NCBI RefSeq assembly: GCF_008801835.1
Contig: NZ_VZOW01000042.1
Coordinates: 1 to 47,110, forward strand
From: Cupriavidus pauculus
Lineage (GTDB): Bacteria; Pseudomonadota; Gammaproteobacteria; Burkholderiales; Burkholderiaceae
DNA length: 47,110 bases
Direction: 5' to 3'
Every line of letters begins with the position of its first letter. Positions within the stretch are counted from its first letter, which is position 1. This document shows, piece after piece, positions 15,751-22,874 of the stretch. Below the pieces are notes generated by a model. That model was not told where the DNA came from. It was given only the letters and a program-made list of their open reading frames with translations, and did no database searches. The position numbers and the translations under genes were made by a program.

Positions 15751-16449
15751 GTGAACCCGCTCGAACTGAGCAAGGCCGTCGGCGCCGTTACCGACGAAGA
15801 TCTGCGCCGAGCCGCCGAGGCAAGCCAGGCTGTCCAACGCCACACCATTCTGGTGCGGGAGCTGGCAGCCCACCATCGCTCGCGGCTGCTGAAGCATTTT
15901 CTCGCCCTCGGCGAGGAGGATCGCCTGCTCCGTTTTGGCCAGTCCGTGGGCGATCACGTGATCGAAGCGTACGTGGAAAGCATCGATTTCGACCACGACA
16001 GCGTCTTCGGCGTGTACGACGAACACCTGGAGCTGGCCGGCGTCGGCCACTTCGCCAACCTGCGCGACAACGCCCAGGGCCGCGTGGCGGAGTTCGGCGT
16101 GTCGGTTTCCAAGAGCGCGCGCGGCCGCGGCGTCGGCAGCGCCCTGTTCCAGCGCGCCGCCATGCACGGCCGCAACAGCAACGTCCGCACCTTGTACATG
16201 CACTGCCTCTCGCGCAATGCCGCGATGATGCACATCGCCAAGAAGGCCGGCATGAAGGTCCAGTACGCGTATGGCGAGGCCGATGCGTACCTTGAACTGC
16301 CGCCCGCAGACACCGTTAGCCGCCTGACCGAAGCCATCGACGAGCAGGTTGCGGATCTGGATTACCTGATGCGCCGCAATCTGCGCGATGCGCGACGCTT
16401 CGGCCTACGCTTCTGGCGCTCGCTGGTGCCGCAAAAGGGCACGGCCTGA
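15751..16449 (+). CDS. GNAT-family N-acetyltransferase
   Basis: A 232-residue cytoplasmic protein with one GNAT domain at about 60-180. The acetyl-CoA loop is visible as SKSARGRGVGSALF at about 119-132, fitting the R/Q-x-x-G-x-G/A pattern, and is followed by MHCLSRNAAMMHIAKKAGM. The C-terminal 50 residues are helical and charged. The substrate is unknown; this form is widespread in Burkholderiales as an unnamed GNAT protein. The start is the GTG at 15751, because AAGGAA lies 7-8 bases ahead and the upstream frame lacks coding bias. A strong bidirectional terminator follows. Confidence 0.85.
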   Translation: MNPLELSKAVGAVTDEDLRRAAEASQAVQRHTILVRELAAHHRSRLLKHFLALGEEDRLLRFGQSVGDHVIEAYVESIDFDHDSVFGVYDEHLELAGVGHFANLRDNAQGRVAEFGVSVSKSARGRGVGSALFQRAAMHGRNSNVRTLYMHCLSRNAAMMHIAKKAGMKVQYAYGEADAYLELPPADTVSRLTEAIDEQVADLDYLMRRNLRDARRFGLRFWRSLVPQKGTA

Positions 16450-16470
16450 CCAACGCTGGCAGTTCCAACG

Positions 16471-16501
16471 AAAACGGCGCACCGCATAGGTGCGCCGTTT
16501 T
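16471..16501. terminator. Bidirectional rho-independent terminator
   Basis: AAAACGGCGCACC (16471-16483) and GGTGCGCCGTTTT (16489-16501) form a perfect 13-bp stem with a 5-base loop and A/T tails on both sides. It separates the convergent GNAT and Lrp/AsnC genes and would serve both. Confidence 0.92.
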
Positions 16502-16554
16502 GCTTTCCGGCTCCCGTTGGCTCCCGTCAGCCGCCGTCGCCTGCTGCCTGCCCG

Positions 16555-17049
16555 TCAGGCGCCGTTGCCGACCGGCAGTGCCGTGGTGTCCTTGATCGAT
16601 TCCAGCGCGAAGCTCGACCGCACGTCGATGACCGACGGATGCGCCAGCAACTGCTCCTGCATGAATCGCGCGAAGTGCTCCATGTCTTCGACATAGACCT
16701 TGAGCAGCAAGTCCATTTCGCCGGTCATGGCGTGGCACGCCGCCACCTCGGGCCACGTCTGAATCGCCGCACGGAACAAGTCCAACGGCGCCTTGCCCTT
16801 GGGCGTGCCGCCCTGCTTTTCCAGCCGCACATTGATATAGGCCAGCAGGCCAAGCCCGATCTTGTAGGGTTCCAGCAGCGCCGCGTACTGGCGAATCACG
16901 CCGATTTCCTCGAGCCGACGAATCCGGCGCAGGCAAGGGCTTGGCGACAGGTTCACGCGCTCCGCAACTTCCAGGTTGGTCAACCGCCCGTTGGTCTGCA
17001 GGACCTCGAGAATTTTTCGGTCGATCTTGTCCAGCTCCACCTTGCTCAC
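16555..17049 (-). CDS. Lrp/AsnC-family transcriptional regulator
   Basis: A 164-residue regulator, the size of E. coli Lrp. The N-terminal winged helix-turn-helix is LDKIDRKILEVLQTNGRLT ... LSPSPCLRRIRRLEEIGVI at about 6-52. The C-terminal RAM ligand domain contains VAACHAMTGEMDLLLKVYV and VRSSFALESIKDTTALPV. The SPSPCLRR recognition helix is that of true Lrp-like members, so leucine or another amino acid is a possible effector; the target genes are unknown. The GTG at 17049 is the preferred start, with GGAG about 10 bases upstream; TTG codons at 17067 and 17082 would extend it into AT-rich leader sequence. Confidence 0.9.
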   Translation of the reverse strand: MSKVELDKIDRKILEVLQTNGRLTNLEVAERVNLSPSPCLRRIRRLEEIGVIRQYAALLEPYKIGLGLLAYINVRLEKQGGTPKGKAPLDLFRAAIQTWPEVAACHAMTGEMDLLLKVYVEDMEHFARFMQEQLLAHPSVIDVRSSFALESIKDTTALPVGNGA

Positions 17050-17059
17050 GTTTTTGTTG

Positions 17060-17124
17060 CTCCGCAATAAGTTTGTCAGCAATTTTTTTGCGCAAATTTA
17101 TCAAGTCGTGCACAACTCCGCAAT
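17060..17124. promoter_or_regulatory. AT-rich Lrp upstream region with repeated element
   Basis: CTCCGCAAT occurs at 17060-17068 and again at 17116-17124, 56 bases apart. Between them lies the palindrome TTTGCGCAAA (17087-17096) in a run of A and T. This is a plausible autoregulatory region for the Lrp-type protein, which usually binds several AT-rich sites. Confidence 0.35.
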
Positions 17125-17210
17125 TTATTTCATCTTGAGACGGGTGTGGCGACGGAATGCAGCGGACGCATGCATCACGTTGCACAGGCAAGGATGGTGC
17201 CAGCCCCAAT

Positions 17211-17236
17211 AAAAAACGCGGCCCGAAAGCCGCGTT
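17211..17236 (-). terminator. Terminator of the EF-hand gene
   Basis: Read on the minus strand, an 8-bp stem AACGCGGC / GCCGCGTT with a 6-base loop is followed by a run of T residues (A-run at 17211-17216 on the plus strand). It lies about 65 bases after the EF-hand protein stop. Confidence 0.85.
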
Positions 17237-17301
17237 CTGTTTGCGAGTGGATCCCCGCGCCGCCGTAGTGACTGCGGCTGAGTTGGCGATCAGTGGCCGA
17301 C

Positions 17302-17904
17302 TCAGTTGCCGCTCGGCGAGGGCACGGCGGGCGTCGATGCGCCGTCCGGACCGCGACGATGCATGCGGTCACCGCGCTCCTTGTGCATCTTCTCCATGCC
17401 GGCCTGGATCTCGGCCATGGTCACCTTTCCGTCGCGGTTGGCGTCCAGCTTGTCGAAGCGATCGGCCATGCGCGGGAACGCCGCCTTGAACTCGTCGCGC
17501 GTCAGCGCACCGTCGTTGTTCTTGTCCGCTGCCTTGAACTTGGCCTCGAATTCGGCCTTCATCTCGGTGCGGCGTTGCTCCCACATCGTCTTGCGGTAGG
17601 CCGCCATTTCCGACTTGTCGAGCTTGCCATCGTGATTGCTGTCGATCTTGTTGAACAGCGCGTCGAATTCCGCCTTCGAGACCGAGCCGTCGTTGTCGGT
17701 GTCGACCGACTTCAGCCAGCCCATGCCATGTTCGCCCCGTTCACCCGGACCGCCCATATGATGGTGCGGCCCCGGCATGCCGGCTTGCGGTGCCGGCGTG
17801 GGCGCTGGCGCCGCGGTCTGGGCGAAGGCGCCGCCCACCATCAGGAAAGCGGCCGAAGCTGCGATAAAGCTCTTGAAGATCTGCGACTTGTGATTGCGTT
17901 GCAT
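17302..17904 (-). CDS. Exported four-EF-hand calcium-binding protein
   Basis: A 200-residue protein with a signal peptide (positively charged start, hydrophobic core at about 11-26, AFA-Q cleavage near 28-29), so it should be periplasmic or secreted. Four canonical EF-hand loops start at D68, D88, D127 and D154, all with DxDxDG-type spacing and Glu at position 12: DTDNDGSVSKAE, DSNHDGKLDKSE, DKNNDGALTRDE and DANRDGKVTMAE. A His/Gly/Pro-rich stretch precedes them. The ATG at 17904 follows AAGGAG at ideal spacing. The function is unknown; calcium buffering or sensing in the envelope is likely. It lies next to gspC but has its own terminator. Confidence 0.9.
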   Translation of the reverse strand: MQRNHKSQIFKSFIAASAAFLMVGGAFAQTAAPAPTPAPQAGMPGPHHHMGGPGERGEHGMGWLKSVDTDNDGSVSKAEFDALFNKIDSNHDGKLDKSEMAAYRKTMWEQRRTEMKAEFEAKFKAADKNNDGALTRDEFKAAFPRMADRFDKLDANRDGKVTMAEIQAGMEKMHKERGDRMHRRGPDGASTPAVPSPSGN

Positions 17905-18079
17905 GTCTGTGCTCCTTTTCATCACGTTGGGCATGTACGGATTAGAACGCAGGCAACCGCTCAAAGTTGGCACTTTTAATACGATGTTACGGGGCTCACA
18001 GATTCGACTTGGGGCGTAAACATGCGCAAGACAGTCAAATATTGCGCAACGGTTTGCAACACACGTTTCGTCGATTGGA

Positions 18080-18769
18080 TCATTGTTTCGGCGGAAGATT
18101 CTCGCCAATCGGACGCGGCTGCCCCTGCTGCGCGGGCTGGAATTGCTGCTGCGGCTGGCCATTCGGCGCCGGAAAGCCCGGCGGCTCGTCATGCTGCGCC
18201 GTGTCGGGATTGCTGGCGACCGGCGGCGGCGCGGCTTGCACCGGCGCCGGCATGGGCGTCGACAAAGGCGCGGCCGCGCCCGCAGGCGGCGTGGCCGGCA
18301 ACGCGCCAGGGCGCGCCAGCGAGACAGCGTTCTGCAACGGCAGCGCGATTTCCTGACGCACGCCGTTTCGTTCGATCACGATATTGCGGCCGTGGATTTC
18401 CTTGAGCCGGATTTGCGGCGACAGCGACGCGCCCGCGCGCACTGCCTTCGGCGGCCCGCCGTCGAGCGAGAGGATGGCCGCGGCCGGGCCGACGCCGTCC
18501 AGATCCGCCACCACGCCGATCAACTGCACGTCGCGTACGCCGGCCTGCGCGCTGCCGCCGAACAACGTGGCAACTGCCCCGGTTTCGACCGCATCGGTCT
18601 GGGCCACGCGCGCGGATTTCGGCACGGGGATCGTGCGCATGGCGCTGAACACCAGAAACCAATGGGTGACCAGCGCGCACAGCGCCACAAACAACGCGAG
18701 GCTGGCCACGCGCGGCAGCCAGGCGGCGGAAAGATCGAAGCGAAAAGCGGGCCGAATCAGGGTGGGCAC
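18080..18769 (-). CDS. gspC: Type II secretion inner-membrane protein GspC
   Basis: GspC links the inner-membrane platform to the secretin GspD. The 229-residue product has a short cytoplasmic start, one membrane helix (VASLALFVALCALVTHWFLV at about 22-41) and a periplasmic HR domain: VRDVQLIGVVADLDG, AAAILSLDGGPPKAVRAG, and the strand IVIERNGVRQEIALP. A long Pro/Gln-rich tail follows and there is no PDZ domain. The frame extends to a GTG at 18844, but those 25 codons lack GC bias at third positions, so the GTG at 18769 is preferred. It is on the opposite strand from the rest of the gsp genes and separated from gspG by nsrR-hmp. Confidence 0.85.
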   Translation of the reverse strand: MPTLIRPAFRFDLSAAWLPRVASLALFVALCALVTHWFLVFSAMRTIPVPKSARVAQTDAVETGAVATLFGGSAQAGVRDVQLIGVVADLDGVGPAAAILSLDGGPPKAVRAGASLSPQIRLKEIHGRNIVIERNGVRQEIALPLQNAVSLARPGALPATPPAGAAAPLSTPMPAPVQAAPPPVASNPDTAQHDEPPGFPAPNGQPQQQFQPAQQGQPRPIGENLPPKQ

Positions 18770-18865
18770 GGACGGGTACGCCAGGCGGCTTGAACAAGGA
18801 TCGCCTAGCGTACCAGACGCATGCGTCGATTGTCTGTCAGTCACGCCACCCCGCGGCGATACCGA

Positions 18866-20086
18866 TCAGAGCAGATCGTCGAGCAGGTCGGGACCGAACA
18901 CTTCGCGGTGGATATGACTGACCGGAATGCCGGCGGAAATCAGCGCCCGGCGCTGCGCCTGCATGAAGCCGATCGGGCCGCACAGGTAGAACTGCGCGTC
19001 GTTGAACCCGGCGGTCCGCTCGGCCTTCAGCAAGGCGTCGATCGGCATCTCGCCAGCGTGGTCGAAATCGCGGCCGGCCACGTCGTCGGCCTGGGGCGTC
19101 TGGTAGCTGATATGCGTATGAAGGTTGGGCATCCGCTCGCGCGCCCAGGCAACGTCGCGGCGATGCGCGTGATGGCAGCCATGGCGCGCGGCGTGGGCGA
19201 ACAGCACCGGGCGATGCGGATTTTCACGCGCCAGTGTACGCAGCACCGACACCATCGGCGTCACGCCAATGCCTGCCGACATCAGCACGATAGGGCGCCG
19301 ATCATCGAGACTGGGCGCGAATTCCCCCCACGGCGTGCTGACTTTGAGCGTGGCGCCCACATGGGCGTTGTCGTGCAGCCAGTTCGACACCGCGCCGGCC
19401 GGCGTCTGCGCATTGCCGGCCTCGCGCTTGACCGATATGCGCCACGTCGGCAGGCCGCGCTCCTGCGACAGCGAGTACTGGCGCAACTGGCGATGGCCGT
19501 CGGCAAAGATTGCCTCGACGCTGATGTACTGCCCCGGCTTGAAGTCCCGCAGCGGCGATCCGTCGTCGGCCGCTAGCGTCAGCGCCACTACTTGTTCGCT
19601 CTCCTGTTCGCGATTGACCACCCGCACGCGCAGCAACTGGCCGGCGGCCACGCCATGGCGCTCGTAAAGCCGCGCCTCGGCGGCAATCAGGTCGCCGGCC
19701 AGCAGCCAGTACGCTTCATCCCAGGCGGCTAGCAGCGGCGGCGTGGCGGCTTGGCCCAGCACCGCGGCGATCGCTTCGAGCAGGTATTTGCCGACGATCG
19801 GATAGTGCGCCGGCGTCAGTCCCACGGCCACGTGCTTGTGGACGATGCGCTCGATCACCGGGGCCAGCGCATCGGCGCGGTCGATATTGGCGGCGTAAGC
19901 GAACACGGCCGAAGCGAGCGATTGCTGCTGCGATCCATTGGCCTGGTTGCCCATATTGAACAGTTGCTTCAGTTCCGGGCGCGCGGCGAACATTTCCCGG
20001 TAGAAATGCGTCGTGATGGCAAGACCGTGCTCGCGCAGCACGGGTACGCTGGCATCGATGTAGGGGCGGGAAGCAGCGGACAACAT
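18866..20086 (-). CDS. hmp: Flavohemoprotein nitric oxide dioxygenase Hmp
   Basis: Hmp converts nitric oxide to nitrate with O2 and NAD(P)H in the cytoplasm. The 406 residues hold a globin domain (1-140) with the B10 tyrosine at Y29 and proximal histidine at H85, the same numbers as in E. coli. An FAD domain follows (RQYSLSQ region at about 206-212), then an NAD domain with MSAGIGVTPMVSVLRTLA at about 269-286 and a final FYLCGPIGFM. The ATG at 20086 follows AGGAGT. An NsrR-type site (20106-20122) precedes it. A terminator separates it from nsrR, so it is probably transcribed from its own promoter. Confidence 0.96.
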   Translation of the reverse strand: MLSAASRPYIDASVPVLREHGLAITTHFYREMFAARPELKQLFNMGNQANGSQQQSLASAVFAYAANIDRADALAPVIERIVHKHVAVGLTPAHYPIVGKYLLEAIAAVLGQAATPPLLAAWDEAYWLLAGDLIAAEARLYERHGVAAGQLLRVRVVNREQESEQVVALTLAADDGSPLRDFKPGQYISVEAIFADGHRQLRQYSLSQERGLPTWRISVKREAGNAQTPAGAVSNWLHDNAHVGATLKVSTPWGEFAPSLDDRRPIVLMSAGIGVTPMVSVLRTLARENPHRPVLFAHAARHGCHHAHRRDVAWARERMPNLHTHISYQTPQADDVAGRDFDHAGEMPIDALLKAERTAGFNDAQFYLCGPIGFMQAQRRALISAGIPVSHIHREVFGPDLLDDLL

Positions 20087-20105
20087 GAATGAAACTCCTG
20101 TTTTA

Positions 20106-20122
20106 ATGCATATTAAATGCAT
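20106..20122. promoter_or_regulatory. NsrR-type operator before hmp
   Basis: ATGCAT (20106-20111), ATTAA, ATGCAT (20117-20122) closely fits the known NsrR consensus of two ATGCAT-like halves around an AT-rich centre. It sits 20 bases ahead of the hmp start, in the right place to block transcription until nitric oxide destroys the NsrR cluster. Confidence 0.8.
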
Positions 20123-20135
20123 GTTTTAGGGCATG

Positions 20136-20154
20136 AAAAAGCCGGCACGGCCTT
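20136..20154 (-). terminator. Candidate terminator after nsrR
   Basis: On the minus strand an AAAGGCCG-TGC-CGGCTTTTT hairpin with T-tail follows the nsrR stop. A further perfect repeat GCGAAGC-AGTGT-GCTTCGC (20158-20176) lies just before it. Together they should separate the nsrR and hmp messages. Confidence 0.6.
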
Positions 20155-20179
20155 TGGGCGAAGCAGTGTGCTTCGCACC

Positions 20180-20632
20180 TCAAGCCGCTCGCCGGCTCAG
20201 GAAATCGCGATGCAGACGGATGATCGACTCGGCCGTGCGGCTGCCTGCTACATCGGCCAGGGTAATCCCATCGAGTGCGCGATAAAACGCCTCTTCCGCG
20301 TCATCGAGTGCGCGCTTCAGGCGGCAATTGCCGTTCAGCGCGCACGGCGGATCGGCGCAATCGATGATGGATTTGTGCCCTTCCAACTCGCGCAGAATGG
20401 TGCCGATCGACAATTGCGCCGCACCGGGACCGAGCTGCAGTCCGCCATTGCGGCCACGCGTGGCCGTAATCCAGCCAAGCCTCGACAGACGCGCCGCCAC
20501 TTTCACAAGATGGTTGTGCGAGATGTCGAATTGCTGGCCGACCTCGGCAATCGTGATCGGCCGGCTGCCGTCGCCTCGCGATACGTACATCAGAAGGCGC
20601 AGCGCGTAGTCGGAAAATCGTGTCAGTTGCAT
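20180..20632 (-). CDS. nsrR: Nitric-oxide-sensing Rrf2-family repressor NsrR
   Basis: A 150-residue Rrf2-type regulator. The winged helix-turn-helix is MQLTRFSDYALRLLMYVSRG ... ITIAEVGQQFDISHNHLVKV at 1-45. The three cluster-binding cysteines C92, C97 and C103 have the spacing C-x4-C-x5-C of NsrR. The protein carries an iron-sulfur cluster that nitric oxide nitrosylates, releasing DNA. The neighbouring hmp and the ATGCAT-type sites before both genes confirm the role. The ATG at 20632 has only a weak ribosome site. Confidence 0.93.
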   Translation of the reverse strand: MQLTRFSDYALRLLMYVSRGDGSRPITIAEVGQQFDISHNHLVKVAARLSRLGWITATRGRNGGLQLGPGAAQLSIGTILRELEGHKSIIDCADPPCALNGNCRLKRALDDAEEAFYRALDGITLADVAGSRTAESIIRLHRDFLSRRAA

Positions 20633-20654
20633 CGTGAGTCGGATGATAGATAAG

Positions 20655-20685
20655 GTGCATTTCTAATGCAATATTTTTGTTGCAT
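20655..20685. promoter_or_regulatory. NsrR-type sites before nsrR
   Basis: GTGCATTTCTAATGCA (20656-20671) resembles the NsrR consensus, and ATGCAA-TATTTTTG-TTGCAT (20666-20685) forms an overlapping perfect 6-bp inverted repeat. They lie 24-53 bases upstream of nsrR and suggest autoregulation. The site also faces the gspG promoter region, about 70 bases away. Confidence 0.6.
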
Positions 20686-20753
20686 CGCACATATCAGTCG
20701 CCAGTCAGAATCGACCAAGAGTGCTGCACACGAAACAGTCACGCCGCGAGAGT

Positions 20754-20759
20754 TATACT
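20754..20759 (+). promoter_or_regulatory. -10 box of the gsp operon
   Basis: TATACT, a good -10 match, is 34 bases ahead of the gspG start. No convincing -35 box is found at the right distance, so an activator or an upstream promoter may contribute. Confidence 0.4.
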
Positions 20760-20793
20760 TTCCGGCCATACCCAGACTCCAGGCACAAACACG

Positions 20794-21246
20794 ATGCGCA
20801 GACTCGCCAAGCAGCCCGAAACCCTTCGCCGCCGCACTCGCGGCTTCACGCTGATCGAAATCATGGTGGTGATCGTGATTCTTGGCGTGCTGGCTGCGCT
20901 GGTGGTGCCCAAGATCATGAGCCGGCCCGACGAAGCGCGCATTGTCGCGGCGCGTCAGGACATCTCGTCGGTGATGCAGGCGCTCAAGCTCTATCGCCTG
21001 GACAACGGCCGCTATCCCACCACGGAGCAGGGCCTGGCCGCGCTGGTCAACAAGCCCACCACCGAGCCGATCCCCAACAACTGGAAGGGCGGCGGTTACC
21101 TGGAAAAACTGCCCAAGGATCCGTGGGGCAATCCTTACCAATATCTGAACCCGGGCGTACGCGGCGAAATCGACGTGTTCAGCTTCGGCGCGGACGGCCA
21201 GGCCGGTGGCAGCGGCAACGATGCCGATATCGGCAACTGGGAATAA
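20794..21246 (+). CDS. gspG: Type II secretion major pseudopilin GspG
   Basis: The main subunit of the T2SS pseudopilus. The 150-residue prepilin has a basic leader ending at G17, then F18-TLIE with the conserved Glu at +5 (E22) and a long hydrophobic helix. This is followed by the family's DNGRYPTTEQGLAALV and KLPKDPWGNPYQYLNPG segments. The C-terminal FSFGADGQAGGSGNDADIGNW carries the acidic loop that binds calcium in GspG proteins (quoted in part: GADGQAGGSG). GspG is cleaved and methylated by the prepilin peptidase, which is not in this window. The ATG at 20794 starts the gspG-N, D, E, F series. Confidence 0.96.
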   Translation: MRRLAKQPETLRRRTRGFTLIEIMVVIVILGVLAALVVPKIMSRPDEARIVAARQDISSVMQALKLYRLDNGRYPTTEQGLAALVNKPTTEPIPNNWKGGGYLEKLPKDPWGNPYQYLNPGVRGEIDVFSFGADGQAGGSGNDADIGNWE

Positions 21247-21260
21247 GGCGACCTGATCCC

Positions 21261-21773
21261 ATGAATCCGGCGACGTTGCGCGGCATGGCCGCCCTGCCAG
21301 CGCGTCGCCGGCGCGCCGGTTTCACGCTGCTGGAACTGCTGGTGGTCATGGTGATCGCCGGCATCGTGATCTCACTGGTGGCGGTCAACGCCACGCCCAA
21401 TGACCGCGGTCGCGTGCTCGACGACGGCCAGCGCATTGCCCGCCTGTTCGAACTTGCCCAGGAAGATGCGCAACTTGGCGCCCGCCCGCTGGCATGGGAG
21501 GGCGACGCCAGCGGCTGGCGCTTCCTGGAATCGACGCCGCAGGGCTGGTTACCGATCCGCACCGACGTGTTTGCGCCCGGCCAATGGCGGCTGCCGCTCG
21601 ACGGCGCCGCAATCGTGCAGGGCGGACGCCAGCTCGGCACCGGCCCCGTGCGACTGATCTTTGGACGCGAGCTGATCGATGAGCCGCAGCGGCTGGTGCT
21701 CACGCGCGGCGACATTCGCGTCGATATCGTCGGCGACGGCAGCGGCCGCTACGTGGCGACGGTGACGCCATAA
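21261..21773 (+). CDS. gspH: Type II secretion minor pseudopilin GspH
   Basis: A 170-residue minor pseudopilin with a leader ending at G20, mature start FTLLE (Glu at 25) and a membrane helix LLVVMVIAGIVISLVAV. The rest matches GspH in size and in the GWRFLESTPQGWLP segment. GspH joins the pseudopilus tip. It begins 14 bases after gspG and its stop overlaps the gspI start by one base (TAATG). Confidence 0.9.
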   Translation: MNPATLRGMAALPARRRRAGFTLLELLVVMVIAGIVISLVAVNATPNDRGRVLDDGQRIARLFELAQEDAQLGARPLAWEGDASGWRFLESTPQGWLPIRTDVFAPGQWRLPLDGAAIVQGGRQLGTGPVRLIFGRELIDEPQRLVLTRGDIRVDIVGDGSGRYVATVTP

Positions 21774-22171
21774 TGCGCACTGTCCGCCGCCGCCGCGAGA
21801 TCGGCTTCACGCTGATCGAGGTACTGGTCGCCCTGACGATCCTCGCCGTGGCGCTGACCGCCGCCATGCGCGCGATGGGATCGATGACCGAATCGAGCGC
21901 ATCGCTGCAGCAACGCATGCTGGCCGAATTCAGCGCCGAGAACCATCTGGCCACGCTGCGCCTGTCGAAGACATGGCCCGAATCGGGCTCGCGCGGCTAC
22001 GACTGCCCGCAGGGCGGCGTGCCGCTGTGGTGCGAGGAATCGGTTTCCGGCACGCCCAATCCGACATTCCGCCGCGTGGAAATTGCGGTCTACCCGTCGG
22101 CCACGAACAAATCCGTGCGCCTGGCCTGGCTGGTCACCCTGGTACCCAATGAAACGCGCAACGCCCTCTAA
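21773..22171 (+). CDS. gspI: Type II secretion minor pseudopilin GspI
   Basis: A 132-residue minor pseudopilin. The leader ends at G11, followed by FTLIEVLVALTILAVALTA with Glu at 16. The AMGSMTESSASLQQRMLAEFSAENH-like segment after the helix (quoted in part: LAEFSAENHLATLRL) and a pair of cysteines are typical of GspI. It is thought to nucleate the tip with GspJ and GspK. It overlaps gspH by one base and gspJ by 23 bases. Confidence 0.92.
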   Translation: MRTVRRRREIGFTLIEVLVALTILAVALTAAMRAMGSMTESSASLQQRMLAEFSAENHLATLRLSKTWPESGSRGYDCPQGGVPLWCEESVSGTPNPTFRRVEIAVYPSATNKSVRLAWLVTLVPNETRNAL

Positions 22172-22874
22172 GCGCCACACGCGCACCGGCTTCACGCTGC
22201 TGGAAATGCTCGTAGCCATCACGCTGCTGGCGGTCATGGCCGTGATCGGCTGGCGCGCGCTCGACTCGCTGACGCGCACGCGCGAGCGGCTGACTGACCA
22301 CGATGCACGGCTCGATGCGCTAAAAGTGCTGTACGGCCAGTTCCAGTCCGATTGCGAACATCTGGCGCTGCCGGGCCAATTGCAGGCCAGTCCCGTGGAA
22401 TTCGCCGCGAACCAGTTGCTGATGGTGCGCGATCGCCGCAACGAGGGCCAGCCGCCCGCCTGGCAGGTGGTCGCCTATCGCCTGGACGGCAACACCCTGG
22501 TCCGTCTGGCCAGCCGGCCCGCCATGACGCGCAACGACGTGCAGAATGCGCTCGTCGCGCTGCGCCAGAGCGGCAACCCGAGCGGCCAGAGCGTGCAGGT
22601 GCGTCCGTTGCTAAACGATGCCGAGCGCCTTGCCGCGCGCGCGTGGGTGGAGCCTGCCGGCTGGCTGATCGATTCGGGCCGCGTGCGCGTGGCCCTCGCG
22701 CAAGGCGGCGCCATGATCAACGCGATCGAATCCGCCGGCGCCAGCGACGCGCAGGCCAGCAACAACATCAGCTCATCAGCGGCCATCCGCGCCGTGGAGC
22801 TGAACGTGCTGGCCCGTATGGGCGACGGCGACGCGCCGCGCCAGTTCCAGAAAATCTGCATGACGGGGATGTGA
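22149..22874 (+). CDS. gspJ: Type II secretion minor pseudopilin GspJ
   Basis: A 241-residue pseudopilin with a leader ending at G14, then FTLLEMLVAITLLAVMAVI with Glu at 19, followed by WRALDSLTRTRERL. The size and the C-terminal beta-rich domain suit GspJ. The ATG at 22149 lies inside the end of gspI. The open frame continues upstream but only as overlap. The stop overlaps the gspK start (TGATG). Confidence 0.92.
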   Translation: MKRATPSKRHTRTGFTLLEMLVAITLLAVMAVIGWRALDSLTRTRERLTDHDARLDALKVLYGQFQSDCEHLALPGQLQASPVEFAANQLLMVRDRRNEGQPPAWQVVAYRLDGNTLVRLASRPAMTRNDVQNALVALRQSGNPSGQSVQVRPLLNDAERLAARAWVEPAGWLIDSGRVRVALAQGGAMINAIESAGASDAQASNNISSSAAIRAVELNVLARMGDGDAPRQFQKICMTGM

